From JAXHMB01 sp034521755 (GTDB taxonomy: Bacteria; Bacteroidota; Rhodothermia; Balneolales; Balneolaceae): a stretch of 64,000 bases of DNA. The translations under genes were made by a program, and so were the position numbers. Shown here one piece after another: positions 15,179-25,641 of this stretch. Every line of letters begins with the position of its first letter. The first letter of the stretch is position 1. The notes beneath the pieces are model-generated. The model worked only from the letters and a program-made list of their open reading frames with translations. It did no database searches and was not told where the DNA came from. The DNA lies in contig JAXHMB010000001.1 of the NCBI GenBank assembly GCA_034521755.1, positions 1 to 64,000 on the forward strand. Direction: 5' to 3'.

Positions 15179-18100
15179 AAGCTGCCATTCCCTTCATCTT
15201 TTTGTTGCTGCTTTCGAAGAAGTTCAAAATACTGCCTTATCAGATTCTGATAATCCTCAGTAAACTTTGTTTGTTTGGGATCATTCAAAAAATCGCGAAT
15301 TTTCTTCTGAAGCTCTTCCAAAGTTACATCAGGCGGAGTAGCACGCGGACGGTCAGTAGCTGTAGTTCCTTCTCTTTTTTCTTCTTTTCCGCGTTCCTGC
15401 AAGGCCTTTTCGGCGTTCAACATGCGGGATAAAATATTTTGCTGACGCTCAATAATAAGCTCGTCGGTTTGCCCGCCGCGCAGGTCATTGATCGTTTCTT
15501 CCATTTGTTCAGACATGCGTTCCAGTTCGCTTAATACACGGTCGCCGCTTTCAAGCTGACCACTGTTCTGGAGTTCTTTAAGTTGTTTCCTGATTTGGTT
15601 CTGCTGCCTTGACATCTGATTCAATCGCTGCATTTGATCTTGAGAGAGGCGTTCGCCTTGGATGTCATTTATCAAATCCTGCATTTGCTGATTGAGCAGC
15701 TGCTGCTGGCCGGACATCTTCTGAATTTGTTCAATCATTTGCTGCATGGACATCTGTCCGGGCCCACCGCCTCCGGGAGGCTGGCTTTGTATTTGGTTAA
15801 TGAGTGATGCTATCATGGATGCCAGCTCGTTGATGCCGCCGAGCGATTGCCGCTGTGCAAAGGTGGATTTTGATTTGTCCCGCTCTGAAAGCTGTTCCAC
15901 TGCCGAAGCCAATTGTGTATCCACTTGGTTCTTTCGCTGGTTAATCCTGTTGGAAAAGCTGGGTAGTTTAGTAGATATTTGGAATAATGAATCCGAGAGC
16001 TGACTAAACTGCTTTTTAATGGATTGCTCGATGCGTGCCTTGTCAACAAAGCCCTGACTTCTGTTTGATAAGCTTTGAGTGTCTTGCGTCAAGTCTTCCT
16101 GCTTTTCTGAAAGAGTGATCAGGGAATAAAGGATATATTGCAGGGCCGTAATATTTATTTGCTGCTGTTGCTGGGAAAGCTGCTGCTGTTTGCTGCGTAC
16201 GTTTTGCGCCATTTGTTGAAGCTGCTGCTGTATCCGCTGCTGCTGCTGTTTTGCATCTCTTGAGTTGGCCGCGTCATCGGATTCCTGAAGTTTTTCCAGG
16301 TTCTCTTCAATTTCTTTTTCAGTATCATCAATCTGTTTACGGGCTTCTTCTTGTAATTCTTTTACTTTTTCTTTGGCATCTTCGGGAGCGTTTTCGGATA
16401 GTTTATCCAGCTCTTCTGATAGCTTCTCTACATCCTGTTGAACCGCTTCTTGTTTTTTGATCTGTTCATCACCCGCCTCTTGGCTTTCGGCAATTTCTCC
16501 TTCCTGCTTGGCCAAATCTTCCAAAGCTTTAGCCAGCTTGTCGAGGTCGCTGTTCAGCTTTAGAGATTTGAAAAGTTCAAGCGTTCGCTTAATGCGCTCC
16601 TGATACTGTTGTTCATTAAACTCAAAATTTTCCAAAGCCTCTCTAAGCTGCTGCTGATTTAAGCTCCCCATCGATTCCTGGAGTTTTTCCAGCGCCTTTT
16701 GCAGCTCAGGATCATCAATCTCTTTAATTAGTTTTTGCAGCTCATTGTAGGTGTCCATGGTTTCTTTGGACATCAAGTCGCTGTTCTGCATCTCCTGACG
16801 TATTTCCTCAAATTTTTTGTTGAGGTCTTCCACTTTCTTATCTATTTCTTGTTGCTTCTTCTTTACCTCATCAAGGGTTTGTTGTTGTTCCCAGTTTCCC
16901 TGTGGATTTTCTTTAAGCTGTTCCTTGAATCGGTCATATTCCCGTTTCATTTGTTCAAAGGAATTGGAAACATCCTGCAGGTCTTTTTCTACGTTGTTCT
17001 CAGAATCCTGTAGTTCATCAATGTAGCTGGTTAAAGAAGGAAAGGTGACCGTCAAGGTTCGGGAGCGGGCTTTTTTCGACCCGTTGATGGCATCGTTGTC
17101 AGTCACTTCAATCCAATAGGAAAGTACATCCCTTGGATTGGCATTCAGTTCAGAGATCTTCCAAATAAAATTTCCGGTACTGTTCAATGATGGCACCTGA
17201 AGCTTTTTTGAACCGGTTTCAGGAGATTCTCTGAATGCTTTCTTTAGCTCATATTTTAAAACGGCAGAAGTAAGCCCAAAATCATCCGAGGCCTCAAATT
17301 CAACAGGAAGGTCTTCGGGAGTCTGCATCTCCAGGTTTGATTCAGGCTGTACAATTTGAACAAAAGGCGCTTCATCTTCTTGGGGGGTGATCACAAATTC
17401 GAAGCGATTCTTATTATTGAGTCCAACGGAATCTTGCATGGAAAATGACAGCGTATCATTGCTGAATAGCTCGAAGTTATAAGAGAAGTTCCTGCCATCT
17501 TTTGTTGAGATATCCAGGGTATCATTCTTTACGCTTTTAATAAGATTTAATGATGATAAATCTTTATTGGCGGTACCTGTAATGGATATATCGGATCCTT
17601 TATAGGCTTTTATGTTTGAAAATGGATACTGATAGGTCGTGGATTCAAGGTTTGTATATGCCGGGGGATCTACATTTACCGAAAGAGTTTTGAACCTGGG
17701 CAGCAGCTGAACATTAACCTTGTACTTTTTTGACTCAAATCCATCCATTTCAAAATAATAGGTACCGCTGGTAGTAGGTGTTAACGCTGAAAATGATGCA
17801 GTGCTCGAATCAACGGTATGAGCGGGACGGCTGCGGTAGCTTTTTTCAATATTGGTTTTAAAAGCCAGGTTAAGGTTGTCGGGCATGGGCCCTTCAAAAG
17901 TAATAGTTGGGCTGAATGGGGAACCCTGCTCAAGAACAATATCACCGGGATCTATGGAAAAGGAGTAGGGGTTGGGAGCCTGGTACGATTTCCAAAAATG
18001 CAGGCTTCGGTTAACGGCATCAGGTTTTTGAAAATAAAGGAATGAGGTTATAAAAACGGCAACACAAAACCCTATTAAACTGCTTCTGAATACGGTATAG

Positions 18101-18564
18101 TCTTTATTTTGCCTGGAAAAATTATCAAGCTGATCATGGATATGTTGATCAGAGAGAGAAGCAATATTTTGATCAATAGCAGCTTTTCGTAATCCAAGGT
18201 TGTCTTCACGCTGATAGGATTCAAGATCTATAGCATTACGCACAGCTTCGAAGTTCCCCCAATCGGCGAACGCATTATAAAAAGACCGGAAATTTGATTG
18301 GTCAAAGTTGGAGCGTATTTTCCATCCCAGTATAAAAGCTGTGATGAGTGAGAATAGCAGGCCGAGTGATTTCAGTACAGAAGAAAGATAGAATTGATCT
18401 TCAAGCAGTACTAAAAGAATGATGCCAAAGGCAAATACACTTATGACAGCGGTGATCGCAGATATTTTTTTTCTGCGAGTTACTTTTCTGTAGCTTTTCC
18501 GAATTATGTGAATGAGATCTGAAAGAGAATTTATCTCATACTCATCCTTTTTTTTAGCATTCAC
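15175..18564 (-). CDS. Large DUF4175-like membrane protein with Gln-rich coiled coil
   Basis: The protein has 1129 residues from GTG 18564. Two N-terminal membrane helices (about 37-75) and a third (about 165-183) are followed by beta-rich, Ig-like extracellular or periplasmic segments (about 200-520), then about 550 residues of heptad-like Glu/Lys/Gln-rich coiled coil with a QSQPPGGGGPGQ linker. This matches the DUF4175 architecture common in Bacteroidota, often encoded near Bat/MoxR genes. Function is unknown; a scaffold for envelope stress response has been guessed from context. The SLBB export gene lies 14 bases upstream once its frameshift is corrected, so the two are probably cotranscribed. 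Confidence 0.75.
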   Translation of the reverse strand: MNAKKKDEYEINSLSDLIHIIRKSYRKVTRRKKISAITAVISVFAFGIILLVLLEDQFYLSSVLKSLGLLFSLITAFILGWKIRSNFDQSNFRSFYNAFADWGNFEAVRNAIDLESYQREDNLGLRKAAIDQNIASLSDQHIHDQLDNFSRQNKDYTVFRSSLIGFCVAVFITSFLYFQKPDAVNRSLHFWKSYQAPNPYSFSIDPGDIVLEQGSPFSPTITFEGPMPDNLNLAFKTNIEKSYRSRPAHTVDSSTASFSALTPTTSGTYYFEMDGFESKKYKVNVQLLPRFKTLSVNVDPPAYTNLESTTYQYPFSNIKAYKGSDISITGTANKDLSSLNLIKSVKNDTLDISTKDGRNFSYNFELFSNDTLSFSMQDSVGLNNKNRFEFVITPQEDEAPFVQIVQPESNLEMQTPEDLPVEFEASDDFGLTSAVLKYELKKAFRESPETGSKKLQVPSLNSTGNFIWKISELNANPRDVLSYWIEVTDNDAINGSKKARSRTLTVTFPSLTSYIDELQDSENNVEKDLQDVSNSFEQMKREYDRFKEQLKENPQGNWEQQQTLDEVKKKQQEIDKKVEDLNKKFEEIRQEMQNSDLMSKETMDTYNELQKLIKEIDDPELQKALEKLQESMGSLNQQQLREALENFEFNEQQYQERIKRTLELFKSLKLNSDLDKLAKALEDLAKQEGEIAESQEAGDEQIKKQEAVQQDVEKLSEELDKLSENAPEDAKEKVKELQEEARKQIDDTEKEIEENLEKLQESDDAANSRDAKQQQQRIQQQLQQMAQNVRSKQQQLSQQQQQINITALQYILYSLITLSEKQEDLTQDTQSLSNRSQGFVDKARIEQSIKKQFSQLSDSLFQISTKLPSFSNRINQRKNQVDTQLASAVEQLSERDKSKSTFAQRQSLGGINELASMIASLINQIQSQPPGGGGPGQMSMQQMIEQIQKMSGQQQLLNQQMQDLINDIQGERLSQDQMQRLNQMSRQQNQIRKQLKELQNSGQLESGDRVLSELERMSEQMEETINDLRGGQTDELIIERQQNILSRMLNAEKALQERGKEEKREGTTATDRPRATPPDVTLEELQKKIRDFLNDPKQTKFTEDYQNLIRQYFELLRKQQQKDEGNGSF

Positions 18565-18578
18565 TTCATAAAGAGGCC

Positions 18579-21135
18579 TTATCTTCTGTCAAGTTGTATA
18601 ATGGTAGTGGTAACCAATGCTGCGGTTGAAACAATGGCAGATATTATACTAACGCGTTCTTGAGGAGATAATTTCCTTGGTTCATCTTTTTCAGGTACAA
18701 CTAAGGTTGCTCCTGGGTCGAATTTCAGGGAAATTCTTAAAGAATAAGAAGCTGCTGACTTTATTCACCTCACCATTGGCATAAATTACGTAGGCTCTTC
18801 GTTCTCTTGCAAGGTCAGTGAAACCGCCCGCCTGGGTTATATAGTCTTTGTATGAAAAATTATCCTGGAACCTGACCGTGGTAGGATAGAAGACACCACC
18901 TTTTACATTGACTGTTTGTAACTGTTTAGGAATAAAAAGCGAGTCACCCTCTTCAACAAAAAGGTCAAATTTTGAGTTGGGATTTCTTAACACGTCCGGC
19001 AGATTAATTCCCACCTGCGCAAAACGATTTTTGCTTGATCCTTGATCTTCAAGTTGGCCCTGAAGTTCTTGTTCGCTTAATCCTTCTACATTGGCTACTT
19101 GTTGCTGGGATTCCTGCTCAGTAAATTTCTTTTTTCGAAATAATGTGGCGCCCTGCAAATAAGATTCGTTGGTTAATCCGCCGGCACGCTGAATGATATC
19201 AGAGATACGATCTGATTTGCTGGAAATAGTATAGGTGCCCGGATATTTAACTTCTCCTACAATTTTAACTTCTTTTTGTTTTTCATAGTTGGGCAGTTTC
19301 CGAATATATACTTTATCAAAAGGATGAAGGGTAAAGTTTGCATCTTCTTCATCAAGCTGAAGGTCAGCATCTACTTCAAAAGTATAGATATTGGCTATAT
19401 CGGGACTGAGTTCCCGGCTATCCAGATTTTGAATTCTTCTGGCAACCTCAATTTGATAGGGGGCTGCTTCTTCTCTGAATCCTCCGGCTTGGAAAATGAG
19501 GTCTTCTAATGTCATTTCTTCGGCATATTTGTATTGGTCGGGCTTCTGAACAGGACCGGCGATGTCAACAAAATATTCTTGTCTCAGATCAAATATAGAT
19601 GATATAATAACCAGGTCATTCTTTTGGAGAGCAATATCATTTTCTGCAGGGTTATTAATGACGGCTGAAACATTGAAGGGTATAGCTTTGAGCGTGTAGT
19701 CCGGCTGCTCCCGATAAATAAGGCCTCTGTTACTGAATACATCTCCTCTCAAACCATCTGCCCGTTCAATAAGTGAGGTAATGGTAGTAGAATCGGTAAG
19801 CGCATATCTTCCTTCTCTGAATACGGCCCCCTGTATTTCAACAAGGTTTTCGTATCGGTCAAGAACCTTACCGACTGTGACCGAATCACCATTGCTCATA
19901 ACGTATTGGTCGAAATTTTGAATACTTACATCATCGATTCTTTTTTCCTTTGATGTATTTCCAATAATCTTTATACGGTTCTTGTAGGCCTTTCCGGTAA
20001 ATCCACCGGTGAACTTAAGGACATCATCAAGCGTTTCCTGATCTTTGGTTTCATAAATACCGGGCCGTTTAACTTCTCCATTTACGGTAATACGATTTAG
20101 GTATGGATTAATTTTAATGATATCCTGGTCCTTGAGGCGAATATTGTTTTTTTGGTTTCCGTTCACAAGCAGGTTGTAGAGATCGAAAGTAGTAATGATA
20201 GAATCTCCTCTGATGATATCAATCTTTCGAAAACTGCCATCAACAGTGGGTCCGCCTGCACTGTACAAGGCATTAAAAACGGTGGCCAGGGATGGGAGCG
20301 TATAATTGCCGGGTACTCTCGCTTCGCCAAGTACTGTTACTTGAATGCTTCTCACTTGTCCCAGGGTAACTTGGAAGTAAGTGTCTCTATTGGCTTCATT
20401 TTGAGGGTTCAATCCTGAATAAAGTTCACCGAGTTTTTCGCGCAGCCTTTTTTTTGCTTCTTCAATGGTTATTCCATTTACGTAAATAGGCCCAAGCCGA
20501 TCAATGATTACCGTGCCTTCTGGAGACACCTGAAGCTGATAATTCCCTTGGGCTGCACCCCAGATATCAACAATAAGCTCATCACCGGGACCCAGCTGGT
20601 AATTTTCGGGTGTAGGAATATTAAGAGCGGGCTCAAAGGTACTTTTTCTATTGGAAAAAAGATTCATCCCAAAAATCTTATTTTGCAGCTTTGTTTTAGC
20701 GAGCTTTACCGAATCACGCTGACTTTCATATTTAATGCGCTCAAGTGTTCTATAAAATTCCAGAGAATCTCTTTGGGAATCTCCGCCAAAGAAGCTGTCA
20801 AAAAACTTTGCTCTGGTAGTATCAGTAGGTGCATATCGCAGGCGTCCGCTTATTGAGGAGTCCTCTCTGCCGCCTATAGAAGATCTGGCAGTCCGAAGCT
20901 TTCGGCCAAGTTTTTGAGCTTCTGACTCTGACATTCCACGAGCTACAGCCAATTGCTGAATCTGCTCAATGCTTAAATCTCTTGCCTGAGCTTCTTCATT
21001 AATTTTCTGAATCTGTTGTTCAGAGAGTTGGTCAACTCTAATATTTTCAAAGTTCATATCCTGGATATTTTGTGCTGAAAGAACCGAGGTAAGTCCCAGG
21101 AAAATGATGAGTAATGTACTTTTTAAAAGACGCAT
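18579..21135 (-). CDS. SLBB-domain polysaccharide export protein, frameshifted at C-terminus
   Basis: The protein has a signal peptide (residues 1-21, ending LSAQ), a helical region (about 25-90), a Poly_export/Wza N-terminal domain with LGPGDELIVDIWGAAQGNYQ (about 185-260) and at least five SLBB repeats, for example VTVLGEARVPGNYTL and VNGEVKRPGIYET. This is the outer-membrane Wza-like channel for capsule or exopolysaccharide. The uninterrupted frame stops at 18691 after EIRPRSNLSC. Removing one base from the ggg at 18715-18717 continues it as EIRPGATLVVPEKDEPRKLS and on through a hydrophobic tail to a stop at 18579-18581, the usual C-terminus. The shift is a real mutation or a homopolymer error. 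Confidence 0.85.
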
Positions 21136-21233
21136 TCAGTAGTAGTTCTCATTAATAATTATGATTTATAATAATTTCAAAATTTGAACACTTAAGCTAA
21201 GGATAATGTATCTAAAAATATAGCAGGAATAGG

Positions 21234-22109
21234 TTAAATTTGACTTAGAGCAATTCCTTCACCGGCAATAAATTTCCCGTCTTCTTTGCCTATGCTTATG
21301 ATTTCTTCCGTTGCATCGTGCTCCAAAAAGAAGTACCAGTTTTCTTCGGTGGCCTTTTTTAAAATTTGTTCTTTTTCTTCTAACGTTTTAGTTGGATACA
21401 TATCATATCCCATCACCCAGGGCAGGGGAACATGAACGTGGGTGGGAAGCAGGTCAGCAGCAAAAACAACCGTTTTACCATTATGTTGTATTTTTGGCAG
21501 CTGCTGGCTGATGGTGTGTCCATTAACCGGTATTGCTGTCAGCCCTTTTTCATATTCATGGTTCTCTTCGACTAAATGCAACCTGCCGGATTCTCCGATG
21601 GGATTGATATTATCTTTCAAAAAACTTGCCTTCTCTCTGGCATTGGGATTATTGGCTGTTTCCCAGTGTTTTTCAGGAACGTGGTAGGTAGCATTTTCAA
21701 ACGTATGCTTAATATTGCCGTTTTCATCATAGTAAGTGGTACCTCCGCAGTGGTCAAAATGGAGATGAGAAAAGATGATATCGGTTATATCTGACGGGGA
21801 AAATCCATGAGTAGAAAGTGAATCCAATAGATTGCTGTGGGAGTGATCAAGCCCATAAATATGTTCCATCTTCTCGTTGAACTTGGTGCCACAGCCATTA
21901 TCAATCAGGTATAGCTTGTCGGTATTTTCGGAAGCAATAAGCAGGCATCGCATAGCCATGGGTATGCGGTTTTTGTCATCTACCTCAATATGACGGCTCC
22001 AAAGTGTTTTGGGTACAACGCCGAACATAGCTCCGCCATCAAGTTTAAATCTTCCTGTTTCAATAGAGTACAGGGTAAATGGTCCTAATTTTGCAGATGA
22101 TAATTCCAT
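21234..22109 (-). CDS. MBL-fold metallo-hydrolase
   Basis: The protein has 291 residues from ATG 22109, chosen because family similarity starts there; the frame extends to TTG 22157, overlapping merR. The zinc motif HLHFDH lies at residues 115-120, with later metal ligands in VNGHTISQQ, AADLLPTH and FLEHD. The FKLDGGAMFGVVPKTLW segment is typical of a quorum-quenching lactonase-like or glyoxalase-like MBL subgroup that acts on small molecules. Substrate is unknown. The MerR-family regulator gene is directly upstream on the same strand, so the two probably form one unit. Confidence 0.82.
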   Translation of the reverse strand: MELSSAKLGPFTLYSIETGRFKLDGGAMFGVVPKTLWSRHIEVDDKNRIPMAMRCLLIASENTDKLYLIDNGCGTKFNEKMEHIYGLDHSHSNLLDSLSTHGFSPSDITDIIFSHLHFDHCGGTTYYDENGNIKHTFENATYHVPEKHWETANNPNAREKASFLKDNINPIGESGRLHLVEENHEYEKGLTAIPVNGHTISQQLPKIQHNGKTVVFAADLLPTHVHVPLPWVMGYDMYPTKTLEEKEQILKKATEENWYFFLEHDATEEIISIGKEDGKFIAGEGIALSQI

Positions 22110-22153
22110 AAAGAGGTATACTTTGCAATTTCGTATTTTGATGGGAAGGAGCC

Positions 22154-22477
22154 TCAAAGTCGGTCTGCAAGATCTTTAAGAAATACTTTTATTTCCTGCA
22201 GGTCTTTTTTTACCGGGATTGGGATCCGGGTATTCTCATCATCATTTCCCTGATCTTCCAGTACCTGTTGGGCACCCTTGGTGCTGTATTTCTTTTCTTG
22301 TACCAATTCTTTCAGTTTCAGGACAACCTCAATATCCTTTTCTTTATAAACACGGTTTCCGGCATTGTTTTTTTTGGGATGCAACTCTTTAAAAACAGTC
22401 TCCCAATAACGGAGCACATGGGCATCCACCGAGGTTAATTCGCTGACTTCACCGATTGAATAATAAAGTTTTTTCAT
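22154..22477 (-). CDS. MerR-family transcriptional regulator
   Basis: The protein has 107 residues. The N-terminal winged helix has the MerR signature YYSIGEVSELTSVDAHVLRYWE (helix-turn-helix) and NNAGNRVYKEKDIEVVLKLKEL (wing and second helix), followed by a short dimer helix. There is no C-terminal effector domain or metal-binding cysteine cluster. Short MerR proteins of this type are common in Bacteroidota next to MBL or peptidase genes. It may control the adjacent MBL hydrolase; the ligand is unknown. The divergent GT2 gene starts 113 bases away. Confidence 0.88.
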   Translation of the reverse strand: MKKLYYSIGEVSELTSVDAHVLRYWETVFKELHPKKNNAGNRVYKEKDIEVVLKLKELVQEKKYSTKGAQQVLEDQGNDDENTRIPIPVKKDLQEIKVFLKDLADRL

Positions 22478-22590
22478 AGCAGGCCTAAAAGTGTATCTTT
22501 AATACCAATTATACATTATCTGGCTCTTTTTATCTAACCCTTTTAGCACAAGATAATAAACGATTGTATAACTGTTGAAATTTATCAAAA

Positions 22591-23520
22591 ATGTCTGTAG
22601 AACTTTCAGTTGTAATTCCACTTTATAACGAAGAACAATCACTTTCAGAACTGGCTGCAAAGCTTAACGAGGTATTACATGATTTGTACAGCTTTGAGAT
22701 CATTTTTGTGGATGACGGATCAACAGATAGTTCATGGACTGAAATTGAAGATTTATCCCGCAGACATGAATGGGTAAAGGGCATTCAGTTTTTAAGAAAT
22801 TATGGTAAAAGTACGGCATTACAGGCTGGCTTTGAACATGCAGAAGGACGCTATATCGCGACGATGGATGCCGATTTGCAGGATGATCCCAATGAACTGC
22901 CTGAGATGTTAGATATGCTCAGGGATGGATATCATCTGGTCAGCGGATGGAAAAAAAAGCGCCACGATCCTATTTCGAAGACTATTCCGTCACGTTTTTT
23001 CAATAAAGTGACATCTATGGTAACCGGTATAGATTTAAATGACTTCAACTGTGGGTTAAAAGTCTACAAAAGGGAAGTTGTTGATAGTATTTACCTGTAT
23101 GGAGAAATGCATCGCTATATTCCGCTGCTGGCCAAGTGGGAGGGATATGATAAAATTGGTGAAAAGGTTGTTAAACATCATCCCAGAAAATACGGCAAAA
23201 CCAAATTCGGCTTATCCCGTTTTATGCATGGATTCCTGGATCTGGTTTCGCTTATATTTGTGAACAGCTATTCACAACGCCCCATGCATTTCTTTGGTTC
23301 GCTGGGAGTGTTCTTTCTTGTAGTTGGAGGTATCATCAATGCCTATCTTGCTGTTGATAAACTATTTTTTGGGGCAATGCTGGGTGATCGTCCGCTGTTG
23401 CTTTTGGGAGTGATGTTAATGGTACTGGGTGCACAATTCTTTTCCATCGGTTTTCTTGGAGAACTTTTCTACAAGGGCAGGGACAACCATAAAAAACCGA
23501 ATATTAAAGAGATTATTTAG
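22591..23520 (+). CDS. GT2 glycosyltransferase (dolichol-phosphate mannosyltransferase/ArnC-like)
   Basis: The protein has 309 residues. The GT-A domain has VVIPLYNEE, FVDDGSTDSS and the metal-binding MDADLQDDP, followed by a conserved FNCGLKVYKREV segment. Two C-terminal membrane helices (about 232-255 and 268-292) fit the DPM1/GtrB/ArnC group, which transfers a sugar from a nucleotide donor onto a polyprenyl phosphate at the inner membrane. The methyltransferase gene starts 8 bases after its stop, so both are likely one transcript. Sugar donor not determinable. Confidence 0.88.
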   Translation: MSVELSVVIPLYNEEQSLSELAAKLNEVLHDLYSFEIIFVDDGSTDSSWTEIEDLSRRHEWVKGIQFLRNYGKSTALQAGFEHAEGRYIATMDADLQDDPNELPEMLDMLRDGYHLVSGWKKKRHDPISKTIPSRFFNKVTSMVTGIDLNDFNCGLKVYKREVVDSIYLYGEMHRYIPLLAKWEGYDKIGEKVVKHHPRKYGKTKFGLSRFMHGFLDLVSLIFVNSYSQRPMHFFGSLGVFFLVVGGIINAYLAVDKLFFGAMLGDRPLLLLGVMLMVLGAQFFSIGFLGELFYKGRDNHKKPNIKEII

Positions 23521-23528
23521 CATTTCTT

Positions 23529-24350
23529 ATGAGCAGAATAGCTTACGATCCCATCAAGGACCGGTTTGCAAAGATTATTAGAAACTCAAAGCTTTTGCGA
23601 ACCCTTTTTTATAAGCTCTTGGATGTATTCTTTTTGCGGAGCTGGTATGTGCGGAATTTGTTGAGAAAGCATGCGGCTGATTTGGATAAAAAGGGACATT
23701 GGAAATTACTGGATGCGGGCTCAGGGTTTGGCCAGTACGATCGGTTCATTCTAAATGAGTTCAGGAATGTAGAGGTGACATCGGTCGATGTTAAGAAAGA
23801 CTATCTTGCAGATTCTGCTAAATATTTTGAAAAAGAAATTCAAAAAGGCCGAATTTCTTTCAGCTTTTCAGATCTATTAGCTCCCAACATTGACGAACAT
23901 TTTGATTTCATTATTTGCATTGATGTGCTGGAGCATATTGAAGAGGATATAAAAGTGATGGAAAATTTAGAAAATGTTTTAAATCCCGGTGGACTTTTTC
24001 TGATGCACTCACCGTCTATTTACTCAGAAGAAGATGCCGGCGAAGACGATTCGTTTGTAGATGAACATGCCCGTGTTGGATATTCCAAAAAAGAGATTAC
24101 ATCAAAGCTTCAACAGGCCGGCTTGCAGCCTGTTGATGTGCAGTACACCTATGGAAAGAAAGGCCATCTTGCCTGGAAGCTGCTCATTAAATATCCCATG
24201 CTGTGGATGACTCGGTTTAAGCTTTTGGCGCTGCCGCTGATGGCTGTTTACTATCTGTTCACGCTCCCGGTGGGGCTTATTCTTATGAAACTGGACTTGA
24301 GTGATAAGAATATAAAGGGAACCGGTATTTTTGCGTTGGCTAGAAAATAA
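23529..24350 (+). CDS. Class I SAM-dependent methyltransferase
   Basis: The protein has 273 residues. Motif I is LLDAGSGFGQYD (about residue 58), the acidic motif II is TSVDVKKDY, and the post-I motif is FDFIICIDVLEHIEED, all of the UbiE/Methyltransf_11-type fold. A C-terminal hydrophobic stretch (about 225-255) suggests membrane attachment, in keeping with a lipid-linked glycan or lipid substrate made by the preceding GT2 enzyme. Methyl acceptor unknown. Confidence 0.82.
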   Translation: MSRIAYDPIKDRFAKIIRNSKLLRTLFYKLLDVFFLRSWYVRNLLRKHAADLDKKGHWKLLDAGSGFGQYDRFILNEFRNVEVTSVDVKKDYLADSAKYFEKEIQKGRISFSFSDLLAPNIDEHFDFIICIDVLEHIEEDIKVMENLENVLNPGGLFLMHSPSIYSEEDAGEDDSFVDEHARVGYSKKEITSKLQQAGLQPVDVQYTYGKKGHLAWKLLIKYPMLWMTRFKLLALPLMAVYYLFTLPVGLILMKLDLSDKNIKGTGIFALARK

Positions 24351-24407
24351 ATTCCGCTTTTTATGATTGTGCAGATATCCACAGCTAGAAAATTATTTTC
24401 CTATTAA

Positions 24408-24560
24408 ACCCGGATTATTCACCAAGAAATTTGGTTGCAGGCAAGGCGAATGGAAAATGGCCGCGGAAACGTACCTCAGGTACGTTGAGCATACTATTTT
24501 TTATTCAACGTAGCATGCAGGTAAATTTCGTAGCCTCGGGCAATGACCCAAATTTGGGCT
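24408..24560. repeat. Imperfect fold-back element
   Basis: An inverted repeat of about 150 bases centred on the palindrome aacgtacctcaggtacgtt (24468-24486). Left arm gaaatttggttgcaggcaag (24425-24444) pairs imperfectly with right arm atgcaggtaaatttcgtag (24515-24533). It sits in the intergenic space after the methyltransferase gene and before the convergent uspA-like gene. Layout resembles dispersed structured intergenic elements found in other genomes; only one copy is visible here. Confidence 0.55.
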
Positions 24561-24609
24561 ATTAATTATTTTCTTTTATTAAAATAAAAACAATGGCTTA
24601 ACCCATAAA

Positions 24610-25461
24610 TTATATCACCTTCGTGAATAATTCGGGTAAAACCAGTAATGGCACCTTTGAATAGAAAGCCATCTCTTTGGAATGGTCTCGTTCAAAAAGC
24701 TTCTCCCAGAATGTTTTTTTGTGCCTTACCATCACCAGCAGCGAAGTTGGTGCTTCAATAATATAATCAGCCATACCCGGGAAAAAATCGTACTCATATT
24801 TGAGATGGAAGTTTAATTTTTCATAATCGATTTTTGACTTAACTAACTCTCGAAATCCACGGAACTTGATTTCACTCTCAAACCCTTCTTGTTCATTAAT
24901 GTGGACAACATCTACATTGGAATTAAACTGTTTGGCAAGGTCAATAGTCTGACTTAAAGCTGCTATATCCCCCTCTTTATAATCAGTAGTAAAAATGATG
25001 TTTTTGAATTGATCAAAGGTGCTGCCATTTGGTACGGCCAAGACCGGAACTGGAGACTTTTTGATCATACTGGTTGCTACGCTGCCAAAAAGGGCATTTC
25101 TATCACCTGTTGCTCCTTTAGTACCCATCACAACCAAGTCAGCGTTTTGTTCATCCATCTGGCTCAAAAGATTGGTGACAGTCTCACCGGATTGAAGGAC
25201 CGTTGAAATATTCAAACCCTCAGACAAATCATTTTCCTTGAGGATTGCTAAAAGGGCATCAAATTGATTGTTTGCTTCTTGTATTGTCTTTTTTCTTGTT
25301 TCCTCAAAATTTGGAGCCAAATCCATCGTGTCTTGGCTTGCATGAAATAGTGTTAGTTTAGCCCCGAATTTCTGAGCAATTTCGGCAGCAAAAGGCAGCG
25401 CACGTTCAGCATTTTTAGAAAAGTCTGTTGGAAAAAAAATATGATTGATTGATGAAGCCAT
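24610..25461 (-). CDS. Universal stress protein, tandem UspA domains
   Basis: The protein has 283 residues in two Usp domains. The first is complete, with HIFFPTDFSKNAERAL at the start and the nucleotide-binding GTKGATGDRNALFGSVATS (about 117-135). The second (about 147-283) is more divergent and lacks the G-x2-G-x9-GS motif, retaining FTTDYKEGDIAAL. Cytoplasmic stress and energy sensing is the usual role. Monocistronic. Domain call is firm. Confidence 0.88.
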   Translation of the reverse strand: MASSINHIFFPTDFSKNAERALPFAAEIAQKFGAKLTLFHASQDTMDLAPNFEETRKKTIQEANNQFDALLAILKENDLSEGLNISTVLQSGETVTNLLSQMDEQNADLVVMGTKGATGDRNALFGSVATSMIKKSPVPVLAVPNGSTFDQFKNIIFTTDYKEGDIAALSQTIDLAKQFNSNVDVVHINEQEGFESEIKFRGFRELVKSKIDYEKLNFHLKYEYDFFPGMADYIIEAPTSLLVMVRHKKTFWEKLFERDHSKEMAFYSKVPLLVLPELFTKVI

Positions 25462-25641
25462 AACAATAATTTTTTAAGTAATTTCTGTTCTTATAAAATA
25501 TAAGACTAAAAGTAGTTGATAGTATCGCGGCCTGTCTGGCAGGCTTATAATAAATTTACACAATTGCTTATTAACAGGTAAATAATATTTATAAGGTTAT
25601 TTCCGGAAACAAACGATGCCAGATAAAACCTTGTAAAAAGT

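Noticed and set aside
21234..22157. Start of the MBL hydrolase at TTG 22157 overlapping merR.
   Set aside because: Possible by translational coupling, but the added 16 residues do not resemble the family, which begins at ATG 22109.
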